DNA of 64,000 nt. Origin: Ruminococcus sp. (GTDB lineage Bacteria > Bacillota > Clostridia > Oscillospirales > Ruminococcaceae). The position numbers and the translations under genes are program-made. Shown here in pieces: positions 55,360-63,381 of the stretch (positions are counted from its first letter, which is position 1; every line of letters starts with the position of its first letter). Below the pieces are notes generated by a model that had not been told where the DNA came from, made no database searches, and worked only from the letters and a program-made list of their open reading frames with translations. The DNA lies in NCBI GenBank assembly GCA_017470905.1, contig JAFUXL010000009.1:86706-150705 (forward strand). The letters run 5' to 3'.

Positions 55360-56283
55360 ATGTCAATCTCAAAAAAATATGCTGCCGAATTTATCGGCAC
55401 TATGGTTCTGGTTCTGCTCGGCTGCGGAACTGCCATGCTCGTGGGCTGTGACTCAAAAAACGGCGGCGGCTATATCCTCACCGCACTTGCTTTTGGTCTT
55501 GTCATTGTCGGTATGGCTTACAGTATCGGAAATATATCCGGCTGTCACATAAATCCTGCCGTTTCCCTCGCTGTTTTCCTTACGGGCGGTATCTCCTCAA
55601 CGGAGCTTATCGGCTATATAATAGCCCAGTGTCTCGGCTCTTTCGCAGGCTCGGGACTCCTCGCCGCTATTTTTATCCTCGGCGATATTCCCGACCAAAC
55701 AGGCGGCTTCGGCTCGAACGGTCTCGCAGGTGTCGGAAACAGTGCAATCGCAGGTCTGCTCGTTGAAGTACTGCTTACATTTATATTTATTATAACTATC
55801 CTCGGCGTTACTTCCAAAAAAGCCAATCACGGCTCTTTCGCAGGCCTTGTCATAGGTCTTACGCTCACACTCGTACACATCTTCGGAATAGGTCTTACAG
55901 GTACTTCCGTAAACCCCGCAAGAAGTATGGGACCTGCCGTTGCATCCGCAATAAACGGAAACGCAGCTCCCCTTGCATCTCTCTGGGTGTTCGTTGCTGG
56001 TCCTCTCATAGGCGCATTCATCGCAGCCGTTACCTATAAGGTTCTCGAAGGTCCCTCGAAGGCTGCTCCCGCACCCGTAAAAAAACCTGCTCCCAAGGCT
56101 AAACCTGCCGCTCCCGTTCAGACTGCTCCCCAGAAACCAAAGGCTGAACCGGCTCCCGAAAAAGCTGAGGAAAAGCCTGCTCCCAAAATCGAAATTCCGA
56201 TTATAGATGACGATGAAGACCCCGAAAAGGCTTCATCAGACCTCATGAAAGAAATAAATCAGGCTTTCAATAAAGAACAATAA
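55360..56283 (+). CDS. Aquaporin (MIP family, AqpZ type) with long Pro/Ala/Lys tail
   Basis: The protein has 307 residues with six membrane helices and both NPA boxes (GCHINPAVSLA and GTSVNPARSMGPA). The second-box Arg and the surrounding residues fit water-selective AqpZ rather than GlpF. A tail of about 80 residues (APAPVKKPAPKAKPAAPVQ, ending IPIIDDDEDPEKASSDLMKE) is unusual. It is low-complexity with an acidic end and could bind a partner or the wall. The gene has its own promoter and terminator. Confidence 0.92.
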   Translation: MSISKKYAAEFIGTMVLVLLGCGTAMLVGCDSKNGGGYILTALAFGLVIVGMAYSIGNISGCHINPAVSLAVFLTGGISSTELIGYIIAQCLGSFAGSGLLAAIFILGDIPDQTGGFGSNGLAGVGNSAIAGLLVEVLLTFIFIITILGVTSKKANHGSFAGLVIGLTLTLVHIFGIGLTGTSVNPARSMGPAVASAINGNAAPLASLWVFVAGPLIGAFIAAVTYKVLEGPSKAAPAPVKKPAPKAKPAAPVQTAPQKPKAEPAPEKAEEKPAPKIEIPIIDDDEDPEKASSDLMKEINQAFNKEQ

Positions 56284-56287
56284 AAAA

Positions 56288-56320
56288 TTGCGGTTCTTCA
56301 TAACGAAGAGCCGCTTTTGT
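56288..56320 (+). terminator. Aquaporin terminator
   Basis: The stem GCGGTTCTT / AAGAGCCGC is followed by TTTTGTTT. Confidence 0.85.
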
Positions 56321-56346
56321 TTAATATAAAAATTATTTATTTCCTA

Positions 56347-56375
56347 TTGACAAATATATTCATATGATGTATAAT
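56347..56375 (+). promoter_or_regulatory. tRNA-Pro promoter
   Basis: TTGACA at 56347-56352 and TATAAT at 56370-56375 with 17-base spacing. Confidence 0.85.
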
Positions 56376-56386
56376 TAGATTGTTGT

Positions 56387-56463
56387 CGAGGTGTGGCTCA
56401 GTTTGGTAGAGTACTACGTTCGGGACGTAGGGGTCGCAGGTTCAAATCCTGTCACCTCGACCA
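56387..56463 (+). tRNA. tRNA-Pro (anticodon CGG), CCA encoded
   Basis: The 77-base tRNA has acceptor stem CGAGGTG with CACCTCG, anticodon loop TTCGGGA, T loop GTTCAAATC, and a 3' ACCA. Accessory genes begin right after it, so it may mark an integration hot spot, though no second attachment copy was found. Confidence 0.96.
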
Positions 56464-56671
56464 TACATAATCCCCCGATATTTCGGTTATTTGTCGATTT
56501 ATCGGGGATTTTTTGCGCCTGAAATTCTAAAATTTTTTATAGAGAATATAATATTTCAGAGTGTTTTTCCAATATTTTTGAATAAAATTAGACATGAAAT
56601 CCCCTGTCAGGCACGAAAAGGCAGAGATAATTTGTTAAATAATAAAAATATTTATTTTGTGTTTTTATCAC

Positions 56672-56701
56672 TTGACAAATTGTTGTTTTTTTGAGTATAA
56701 T
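56672..56701 (+). promoter_or_regulatory. Promoter of the Panacea-domain gene
   Basis: TTGACA at 56672-56677 and TATAAT at 56696-56701, 18-base spacer, 21 bases before the start codon. Confidence 0.75.
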
Positions 56702-56722
56702 ATAATAAGGGGGGTGAAAGCT

Positions 56723-57166
56723 ATGGCTGATATTTTTGATGCTGCAAAATATATCCTTGAAAAACACGGAGAAATGACTACAATGAAATTACAAAAGCTT
56801 TGCTATTACTCTCAGGCTTGGTCTTTGGTATGGGACGGAGTTCCGCTTTTTTCGGAAGATTTTCAGGCATGGGCAAACGGTCCCGTGTGTCCTGAATTAT
56901 TCAACTGGCACAGAAAAAAGTTTGTTATAAATGCAAACGATTTGCCGCAGCTTTCAGGAAGTCATAATTTAACCGCCGCTGAAAAAGAGAATATTGATAA
57001 TGTACTTGCTTATTACGGTGATAAAGAGGCACATTGGCTCAGCGAACTTACACATAAGGAACGTCCGTGGAAGGAAGCACGGAACAAGGCAAATGCCATG
57101 CCCGGAGATTTATGCAGTGAGATTATTACCAAAGAAAGTATGATGGATTATTATGCAGGGCTTTAG
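56723..57166 (+). CDS. Panacea-domain (SocA/DUF4065) antitoxin-like protein
   Basis: The protein is 147 residues from the ATG preceded by GGGGGG. It has the Panacea pattern: MTTMKLQKLCYYSQAWSL, then SEDFQAWANGPVCPELF and WLSELTHKERPWKEARNK. Panacea proteins (SocA, GepA) act as antitoxins for varied toxins and are encoded beside them. The next gene, 17 bases on, is a small protein of the right size for a toxin. The family call is firm; the pairing is inferred. Confidence 0.88.
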   Translation: MADIFDAAKYILEKHGEMTTMKLQKLCYYSQAWSLVWDGVPLFSEDFQAWANGPVCPELFNWHRKKFVINANDLPQLSGSHNLTAAEKENIDNVLAYYGDKEAHWLSELTHKERPWKEARNKANAMPGDLCSEIITKESMMDYYAGL

Positions 57167-57183
57167 GAACGGGTTGAAACAGA

Positions 57184-57630
57184 ATGGCTAAGTCAAAAAA
57201 ACGTGTAAAAATTGATGAGAATATTAAAATATCCGTTAAGCGACAGCCTAAGAGCCGTGAAAATCCCGATAGTTATTTTGATTATTATCCTTCGTGGAGC
57301 TTTTCAAAATGTGATTTTGAACATGAAAAATGGTCGCTGAAAAAATCGGATTTTTTGAATGAAATACTGGATAAGCTCATTTCGTTTGAACGCAGAAAAT
57401 GGTCGGATATTGTGAACGATGATAAACACAATCACTGGATTGACTGCAAGGACTTTTCAAAAGAAGCTAAGAAAAGATTAGAAGAACTTAATTTGCATTA
57501 CGACCAATTATTCTCACTTCGTTTAACGGGTACATTAAGACTTTTCGGCTATATTCAGGACGGTGTTTATTATGTAATCTGGTATGACCCAAATCATGAA
57601 ATATGTCCGTCATATAAAAAGCATACATAG
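57184..57630 (+). CDS. Small protein, putative toxin partner of the Panacea antitoxin
   Basis: The protein has 148 residues with a basic N-terminus and a conserved-looking C-terminal stretch, LRLTGTLRLFGYIQDGVYYV followed by IWYDPNHEICPSYKKH. This stretch resembles the end of RelE/ParE-like or related RNase folds (R-x-x-G...W-D-P-x-H). The start is 17 bases after the Panacea gene and a terminator follows, so they form a two-gene operon. The toxin role is inferred from context. Confidence 0.7.
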   Translation: MAKSKKRVKIDENIKISVKRQPKSRENPDSYFDYYPSWSFSKCDFEHEKWSLKKSDFLNEILDKLISFERRKWSDIVNDDKHNHWIDCKDFSKEAKKRLEELNLHYDQLFSLRLTGTLRLFGYIQDGVYYVIWYDPNHEICPSYKKHT

Positions 57631-57662
57631 ATGGCAATCATTGCGATTGCCATCTTTTGTTA
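57630..57662 (+). terminator. Terminator of the Panacea operon
   Basis: The stem GATGGCAATC / GATTGCCATC is followed by TTTTGTT. Confidence 0.85.
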
Positions 57663-57686
57663 AATAATAAAAATTTTTAAAACCTC

Positions 57687-57714
57687 TTGACTTTTTGTTG
57701 CACAGATATATAAT
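57687..57714 (+). promoter_or_regulatory. Promoter of the small ribbon-helix-helix gene
   Basis: TTGACT at 57687-57692 and TATAAT at 57709-57714, 16-base spacer. Confidence 0.6.
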
Positions 57715-57746
57715 ATTATTGTTGGTACAGAAAGTGAGGTGATAGT

Positions 57747-57926
57747 ATGTCACCCAAGACTATGGGAAGACCGCCAATAGAAAATCCCAAAAATTCAAGG
57801 ATTGCTTTCCGCATTGATAAAGAGACTTTGGCAAAACTTGAATTTTGCGTAAAAGAAAATAATTCTAATTTCAGTGAAATAATTCGTCAAGGGATTGAAA
57901 TAGTGTATGAAAAAACAAAAAAATAA
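57747..57926 (+). CDS. Small ribbon-helix-helix (CopG/Arc-like) protein
   Basis: This 59-residue protein has GAGGTG nine bases ahead of its ATG. MGRPPIENPKNSRIAFRIDK and ETLAKLEFCVKENNSNFSEI followed by IRQGIE fit the ribbon-helix-helix fold of CopG-type DNA-binding proteins and antitoxins. It is probably autoregulatory. The gene after it is decayed, so any partner may be lost. Confidence 0.75.
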   Translation: MSPKTMGRPPIENPKNSRIAFRIDKETLAKLEFCVKENNSNFSEIIRQGIEIVYEKTKK

Positions 57927-58020
57927 CAAAAAGACAGCGATATTCGCACCGTGCAAGTGAACCGAATACCGCTATCGAAAACATGACATGAAACGTCCTG
58001 TTAAATATGAGGTAACTACA

Positions 58021-58285
58021 ATGAATGAAATCGTAATCAACGACAGTAATGAAGAGTTTACCACCTTGAAGAGTTGATGGTTTTAGATGCTTGTATTGAA
58101 ATTGCTTTGGAAGAACTTCCATTGCATTTAGATGAATCTTTAAAGATAATAGATGTTTTTTTGAGAAGAAAAATCTTCCTTATTTGCAACATTGTGTTAC
58201 GGGTATGCTTATTAAACACTTTTTAGATTGTAAACCTCGTGAAAATGATGTTTATAGTTGGTTTAAGAATAATTACAAATCCATA
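58021..58285 (+). pseudogene. Decayed phage-like or HTH gene remnants
   Basis: A short frame at 58021 (MNEIVINDSNEEFTTLKS) stops after 18 codons; similar starts occur in phage antirepressor-type proteins. From about 58064, HLEELMVLDACIEIALEELP runs on. A shift near 58150 is needed to reach CFFEKKNLPYLQHCVTGMLI and DVYSWFKNNYKSIIGNE, ending at about 58285. I cannot name the family. Confidence 0.4.
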
Positions 58286-58299
58286 ATCGGTAATGAATG

Positions 58300-58555
58300 A
58301 AATTTAACGAAACGCAAAAACATTAAAGAACATATTCCAGACTTTTGGTTGACGAACTCCTCGAACGAGTTTGTCCCCGTTGAGTGCAAGCTCTATTCTT
58401 TCAATAAAGCAGCTTTGAATCAACTTAAAAGATATATGAAAGTATATAATTGCAATTTTGGAGTTGCTGTAGCCAATACTTTAGATGTTGAACTTCCAAA
58501 TAATATTAAATTTGTAGGATTTGATATAAACGACTTTACAAATTCCGTGAAATAA
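58300..58555 (+). pseudogene. C-terminal fragment of a PD-(D/E)XK-like protein
   Basis: The frame KNIKEHIPDFWLTNSSNEFV then PVECKLYSFNKAALNQLKRY has the D-x(n)-E-x-K pattern of PD-(D/E)XK nucleases (Asp in PDFW, Glu and Lys in VECK). It ends FVGFDINDFTNSVK. There is no good start and the N-terminal part is missing. It is probably what remains of a restriction- or phage-type gene. Confidence 0.5.
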
Positions 58556-58565
58556 TCAAATAAAA

Positions 58566-58603
58566 CAAAAATTCCCTTGTCAGAAAATTTGACAGGGGGA
58601 TTT
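58566..58603. terminator. Hairpin between remnants and TasA-like gene
   Basis: The stem CCCTTGTCA / TGACAGGGG is followed on the minus strand by AATTTTTG. It probably ends the minus-strand TasA-like operon. Confidence 0.6.
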
Positions 58604-58691
58604 AATTATATTTCACTTTGTTTACACATAACACCGTCATAAAAAACAGGCAGTGCCTCAAAAGAGTTAAAATATACAAAGAAACGTTACC

Positions 58692-59351
58692 TTAAAAATT
58701 TCTTTTTTCGATGACATCACCATATTGTTCAACGGAATCGGTGATAACATCAAGCCAAAAAGTACATTTCTCTGAAAGAGAGTATACTGTATCGGATATT
58801 TCCACACTTTGCAAAAGCGGATGTGTACTTGCATTGACAGGCAGAAGTTCTTTATAGTGAAAGCAGTTTTGTTCTGCATCATAATTCCAGTACTCTCTCC
58901 ATTTTCCATCCAGATTTAATGTAACAATCAGCTGATTATTCCTGTTTTTCAGGTACATTTTTTTTGCTTCCGTTTCAAAAACAGCAAAATCAGATAATTC
59001 ATTCAGCTGGCAGATATATCCATTTTTATCTCTCCATCCTGGTACAAGCATTACTTTGATATATTCATCATTTTTCGTACTTGTGATTACAATTTTTTTA
59101 TCAGCAATATAGGGAGAGTCTTCGTTATTTTCATATTCCTTTTTCCATGTCAGTTCGTTACTCTTTTCCGGCTCTGTATTGCTGTCATCATTTTCTTCCA
59201 CATGAATCTGTGCGCTGCCGACATTGAAAACATTTTTACGTTCATTACTAAGATACAATATTGCAAATGCAGTAAGCATACCCACTCCCGTGAGAACAAC
59301 CAGAGCCGTTATCAGCGCAGATGATTTTGATAATTTTCGTTTCTCAATCAT
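58692..59351 (-). CDS. Second TasA/camelysin-like secreted protein
   Basis: The protein has 219 residues. The N-terminus (KLSKSSALITALVVLTGVGM, then LTAFAILYLSNERKNVFNVG) resembles SipW-dependent signal peptides, and NVFNVGSAQIHVEEND matches the start of mature TasA-like proteins. The rest is beta-rich with no known domain. Its ATG overlaps the last stop of the broken pilin frame by four bases, so translation would normally be coupled to it. The sipW-type peptidase at 54.1 kb could process it. Confidence 0.7.
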   Translation of the reverse strand: MIEKRKLSKSSALITALVVLTGVGMLTAFAILYLSNERKNVFNVGSAQIHVEENDDSNTEPEKSNELTWKKEYENNEDSPYIADKKIVITSTKNDEYIKVMLVPGWRDKNGYICQLNELSDFAVFETEAKKMYLKNRNNQLIVTLNLDGKWREYWNYDAEQNCFHYKELLPVNASTHPLLQSVEISDTVYSLSEKCTFWLDVITDSVEQYGDVIEKRNF

Positions 59352-61716
59352 GAGTTATCCCCGTCCCTTGCAATTTTATTATCATAGTATGCACTCGAAC
59401 TAAAATAAGCAAATTCATTTTCTGCATTAGAAAAGCTTGCTGTAGGTCTTGTACCGTTTTTCACGGTTTCTTCATCTGTATATTTTTCTCATTCCAAATC
59501 TGAAACAGAGAACATGACAAAGTTGCATTTATCGTTTGCATCAATATATTCAGCATTATTACTGACTATATACCATTTCTTATCGTTCAAATTATAGGTC
59601 ATCTTATCCGAACAGCTTAAATCCACATAAAATACATTTGTCGGCTCTGCCGTACCGTTGATAGCTTCTTCTTTCTGGCTTTCCTCGAAACGCTCCACCT
59701 TGAACACAAAACGCTGTGCTGTGTCGCTGCTGTTACCATGAATATTTTTATCAAGATAAGCAATTTTCTCAATATCAAAGCAATATTCCAGTTCTGTTAC
59801 CTCGTTGACAGGTGTATATGCTGTTGTATTATTCTCTGTTGTCTTTTTGAGGGGAATAAACTGATACTCTGCTTTCGGGTTGGCTCTGCCGTCTCTGTCT
59901 TTTACGGATTTATAGACATATAAACCGTTTTTCGGTTCATATTTATTTGTAAAGCTCCTGACGCTGTTTGTAATCGTAACATTGGAATCGGCATTGTCCA
60001 GAATCCGTTCCCGTGCAGTGACTTTGACTGAATTTGCAGTTGGCGTATAAACTGACGGGTCATAGACTGCCTCTGTGATAGTATATTCCATTCCTGCCAC
60101 AGGGTCAATAAACATTGCCGTCTGTCCATGCTTCAGGGTAAATGTTCCCGATGTACCGGTAGAATAATATCCGCCCAGGGCATCGCCGCCAAAATCCTCA
60201 TTATCTGATGTGCGAAGATAATATTTCAGATTTGCAGGGTTTTCTTCATAATCCTTTATCTGGAAAGTGAACTCTTCCTCTATATTCAGCTCATCCTCTC
60301 CCGCTCCGATTATTTGCTTGCGGAATAGCAGGACGTTCGGAATATTTTTGAAATTATAGTTGGTTTTCGCTGATACAATTGCGCTTCCCTCCATGCAGAT
60401 ATCATGGTTTTTTCTTTTAATACTGTCAGTTTCTACAGCACTGTAATTCGGATACAGGACAGTATCGCCGTTTTTCAGAATTTCCCTGATAATGACCATA
60501 TCATTCTTGCCAAGACCATAGAATTCAATATGCTGGTTTGATTTGAGCGTGAATGTCTTATAATCATACGTACCGTCTGCATTTTTCGTACCCTGAAATT
60601 TCAGGCGGTTTTTCTGTTCTGTTTCTGATGATTTGTCGTTAAAAATCTGATACTGAATATCAGAAACATTAACTTCCTTGTCTTCATCATTCAGAAGCTG
60701 TATCTCGAAAGTAAATTCCGTATCCAGCAGATTTTCCGCCGTTTTGCTGCCAAAGAAATAGTAATCCTCATTTTTATAGACTTTTACCGTGTTATCCGGC
60801 TTATCAAAATAATTGATACAATCCACATATGTTGTACCGTCGTTATTGATTTCCGTGATATGCTCATCACCGTCGCCGAACCTGAAATCTTTCTGTGTAT
60901 ACTGCCCGTTATAATTGTTGTCCTCGGTATTGTTTCGGTTTTCCTGTAATTTTTGGAGATACGCTGCTGTTTCCTGCACCTAAATATACCTGTATTTGTC
61001 GCGCGGCTTCGGGAAAACGGCTCTTTCGCCGTCACGGAGCATAATTTCTCCTGTCGTGGTTGTTGTGAATTTATTGGTAAGGGGAATTGTAGTCAAATTC
61101 AATCCATGATTATAATTGATTTTCCCGACATAGTCTAAAGCGAGATAATCGGAAAGTTCTTTACTAGCATATTCTACCAAAATTTCATTATCTTTATATT
61201 CTTCAATCTTCTTTTTCGCATATGCTATAAAATCATCAGAAGAACCAAACGTTGAATTGTCAGTGTCAGTCACCGCCCGTACACCGTCAATATAGCAAAT
61301 ATATCCATCTGTCGCAGTCGGGCGGAACACATACACATGACTGTCGTCGTCCGTTCCGGTATAGTACTGACCATTGGCACTCTCTCTGATATAGGTTTCT
61401 CCGGCTACGGCGGTGAGAGCCGATTCTTTGGTTTCACCGCCGACCAGAATCAACTGAAATTCATCATCAGAAAGTGCGTTCCGGCTATAGAAGGCAGTAT
61501 CATCTGCATCCTTGCTTTCACGCATGGGTGCAGTGCTGTCCTCACGCCTGTAAATGTCCTTGCTGACGGTAATATCATGTGCTTTCTCATTGCCAAAATG
61601 CAGAGTAGGAGTATTATCATTGGTATCTGCCGCTACAACGCCGGAAAGCATCAGCGTGATGGAGATAATGCAGGTCATCAGCAGGGATATATATTTCAGG
61701 AATTTATTTTTTTCAT
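59348..61716 (-). pseudogene. Broken pilin/adhesin with Spy0128-type isopeptide domains
   Basis: One reading frame of about 790 codons spans this stretch except for three lesions. First, the ATG at 61714-61716 (AAAGGA nine bases ahead) runs through seven A residues; an eighth A would join it to the signal peptide KFLKYISLLMTCIISITLML. Second, TAG at 60980-60982 lies between DKYRYI and VQETAAYLQ. Third, TGA at 59489-59491 lies between SVSDLE and EKYTDEE. The body has Spy0128/DUF7601-like beta domains (GTFTLKHGQTAMFIDPVAGM; EYTITEAVYDPSVYTP). Its final stop overlaps the next gene's ATG, as expected of a once-intact gene. Confidence 0.8.
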
Positions 61717-62394
61717 TATCTCTCGTCCTTTCTTACTGATATTTCTTTCTTCTTCGTATGGTGTCAGATTTACCGGCATGATGTCAATCGGTGTGCTGTC
61801 AAGGGGACTTTGGCTGCGAACAGGCATAGGCGGACGAGGATAAGCTGTATTTTCAAGCTCCGGTGCGCCTGCCCTTTTTGCAGCATCCCATAAGATTTCT
61901 GTCACCTTATCGATTACAATGTCGTTTATGTCCGTACTTGTGCCAAATACAAGACCTGTCACATATGCCCTTACTGCGTCTTTGTTTGCGAACATTTTAT
62001 TTCCATTTGCGCCGTTGTTTCGCATATCGTCTTTGAAATATATTGTCACTGTTCTTTCTTTGGTTTGATTACCATCCTTGTATTCAAATTTATAGGTGTG
62101 GGTAGTTGTATTGATTTGGGTTTTCTCAGTACTTGACTTATCAGGGATTCCGAAACAAGCCTTGATTCTGTCCCATTCGGTTTCGTCAGTTCCGTCAATT
62201 TTTCTTTTTGCCGAGGCGGTGGACATTTCGGTAAAGATGATTGTAGAACAGTTGCTCAGAACATTATTTCTGCTGGCAGTATTATTAGCTCCCAAAAATT
62301 GTGTGTCGAACCCCGACATAGTAGAGCTTCTGATAATGTAGGTCTGCGGAGTGCCTCCAGTGTTTACGTTTACGGTGATATTGATCTCGCTCAT
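61696..62394 (-). CDS. Unknown protein, first gene of the second surface operon
   Basis: The protein is 232 residues from the ATG with AAAGGA seven to eight bases ahead. It opens SEINITVNVNTGGTPQTYII and is rich in Thr, Asn and Ser, with no signal peptide. The middle (TYKFEYKDGNQTKERTVTIY) looks beta-stranded and the end (AYPRPPMPVRSQSPLDSTPI) is Pro-rich. It ends inside the start of the broken pilin gene (IMKKINS), in a frame that the missing A of that gene may have altered. I do not recognise the family. Confidence 0.55.
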   Translation of the reverse strand: MSEINITVNVNTGGTPQTYIIRSSTMSGFDTQFLGANNTASRNNVLSNCSTIIFTEMSTASAKRKIDGTDETEWDRIKACFGIPDKSSTEKTQINTTTHTYKFEYKDGNQTKERTVTIYFKDDMRNNGANGNKMFANKDAVRAYVTGLVFGTSTDINDIVIDKVTEILWDAAKRAGAPELENTAYPRPPMPVRSQSPLDSTPIDIMPVNLTPYEEERNISKKGREIMKKINS

Positions 62395-62398
62395 GATC

Positions 62399-62418
62399 GT
62401 GTCCTTTCCGCAGGACAC
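62399..62418 (-). promoter_or_regulatory. Hairpin covering the operon's first ribosome-binding site
   Basis: On the minus strand GTGTCCT-GCGGAA-AGGACAC forms a perfect seven-pair stem, followed by GATC and the ATG at 62394. The Shine-Dalgarno AAAGGA is partly in the loop and partly in the stem, so the hairpin would hide it. Confidence 0.6.
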
Positions 62419-62851
62419 ATCGGCAGGGAATCTTCGGGCAGCCGTAAGCAGGGTGCAAACGGGCATAAAAATAGCCGGACGCACAGACAGAGGGCTGCCC
62501 ATACGACCATCTAACCGATGACAGAGGGTACAACCCCGTGTCAGTTTTCAGTCGTATGAACATCCGCTGCCGTATGCATCCGGCAATGAGATATTATTTG
62601 GATTCAGACAACGCTTGTCTTGCGTGTCTGTATGTATATCTTAGCACATCATGAACAATAACACCACGTCATCACTTGTCCAAAGAAAAAACAGGGCTAA
62701 AAAATCCACAAAAGCCCCATAAAATCGGCATTTTCTGACTTGCCATTTTCCACGTTCCGGACAAGTGTTGTCCAGAAAATGAGGGATAAAAATACTGATT
62801 TGTAGGATTGCACAAATTTCACAAGTCGTTTCAGACAGTTCGAATTTATAT

Positions 62852-62877
62852 AAAACGGCTATTTAAAGCCGTTTTAA
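62852..62877. terminator. AT-closed hairpin beside the operator array
   Basis: AAAACGGCT-ATTTAA-AGCCGTTTT is a perfect nine-pair stem, with T-rich sequence on one side only. It is a possible terminator between two operator blocks. Confidence 0.5.
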
Positions 62878-62979
62878 TAAAAATCATTGTGCGGGACACC
62901 TCTTGTCCACGGACATTCCTTGTCTCTCGGACAACCCTTGTCCCGAACACATCTTGTCTCCGAGCACCTCCTGTCCACC

Positions 62980-63021
62980 TTCCCGAAAAAACAAAAAATC
63001 CGCACCCTTTCGGATGCGGAT
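62980..63021 (-). terminator. Terminator of the XRE gene
   Basis: On the minus strand the stem ATCCGCA / TGCGGAT is followed by TTTTTTGTTTTTTCG. It lies between operator copies seven and eight. Confidence 0.8.
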
Positions 63022-63036
63022 CAGACAAGGCTTGTC

Positions 63037-63378
63037 CTATGCACTCAATTCCTTCACGCCCTGATTTCTCATCAGCACGTTGCTTTCTTCAATTGTATAT
63101 GCACCGGATAATACCAGCAGCTTTGTGTATGCCAGATCCTGCTTGGAGATACGCAGCTCATTCCCCGATTTTTTCATCAGTCTCATCGAGATTTCAAACG
63201 GCAGCTTAACGCCCATGCAGATACGCATAATAAGCTGCGGTGTGGGCTTCTGTGTTTCGCCTGAAAGCAGACGGCTGAGTGTCTTTGGAGTGATTTCTGA
63301 TTCCAGTGCAAATTCCTTTTCTGTCTTTTCCGTCCATGCGATAACATTCCGCAGCGCCTTCGGAAAGGACTCCGGCAT
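63037..63378 (-). CDS. XRE-type helix-turn-helix regulator
   Basis: The protein has 113 residues. The HTH lies at about 20-60 (EKEFALESEITPKTLSRLLS, then GETQKPTPQLIMRICMGVKL). A helical tail ends NQGVKELSA. It lacks a peptidase or LexA-type cleavage domain. Three bases separate its ATG from the stop of the broken upstream frame. It lies beside the operator array, whose last copy overlaps its stop codon, so binding to that array and control of the surface operon are likely but unproven. Confidence 0.8.
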   Translation of the reverse strand: MPESFPKALRNVIAWTEKTEKEFALESEITPKTLSRLLSGETQKPTPQLIMRICMGVKLPFEISMRLMKKSGNELRISKQDLAYTKLLVLSGAYTIEESNVLMRNQGVKELSA

Positions 63379-63381
63379 ATC

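Larger units (their letters stand above)
62606..63037. promoter_or_regulatory. Array of eight 15-bp palindromic operators
   Basis: The consensus is GGACAA-NNN-TTGTCC. Perfect palindromes occur at 62606-62620 (AGACAACGCTTGTCT), 62759-62773 (GGACAAGTGTTGTCC) and 62929-62943 (GGACAACCCTTGTCC). Near matches occur at 62894-62908, 62911-62925, 62945-62959, 62962-62976 and 63023-63037. Five copies (62894-62976) are phased every 16-18 bp. The array fills the gap between the minus-strand XRE gene and the surface operon it faces. The XRE protein is the obvious candidate binder. Confidence 0.75.

Noticed and set aside
36616-60982. Stop-codon reassignment (TAA or TAG read as Gln)
   Set aside because: Many clearly intact genes here end in TAA, TAG or TGA at the expected position, so the in-frame stops in the transposase and pilin frames are mutations.
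62894-62976. CRISPR array
   Set aside because: Repeats are only 15 bp with 1-3 bp between them, are themselves palindromic and degenerate, and no spacers or cas genes exist.
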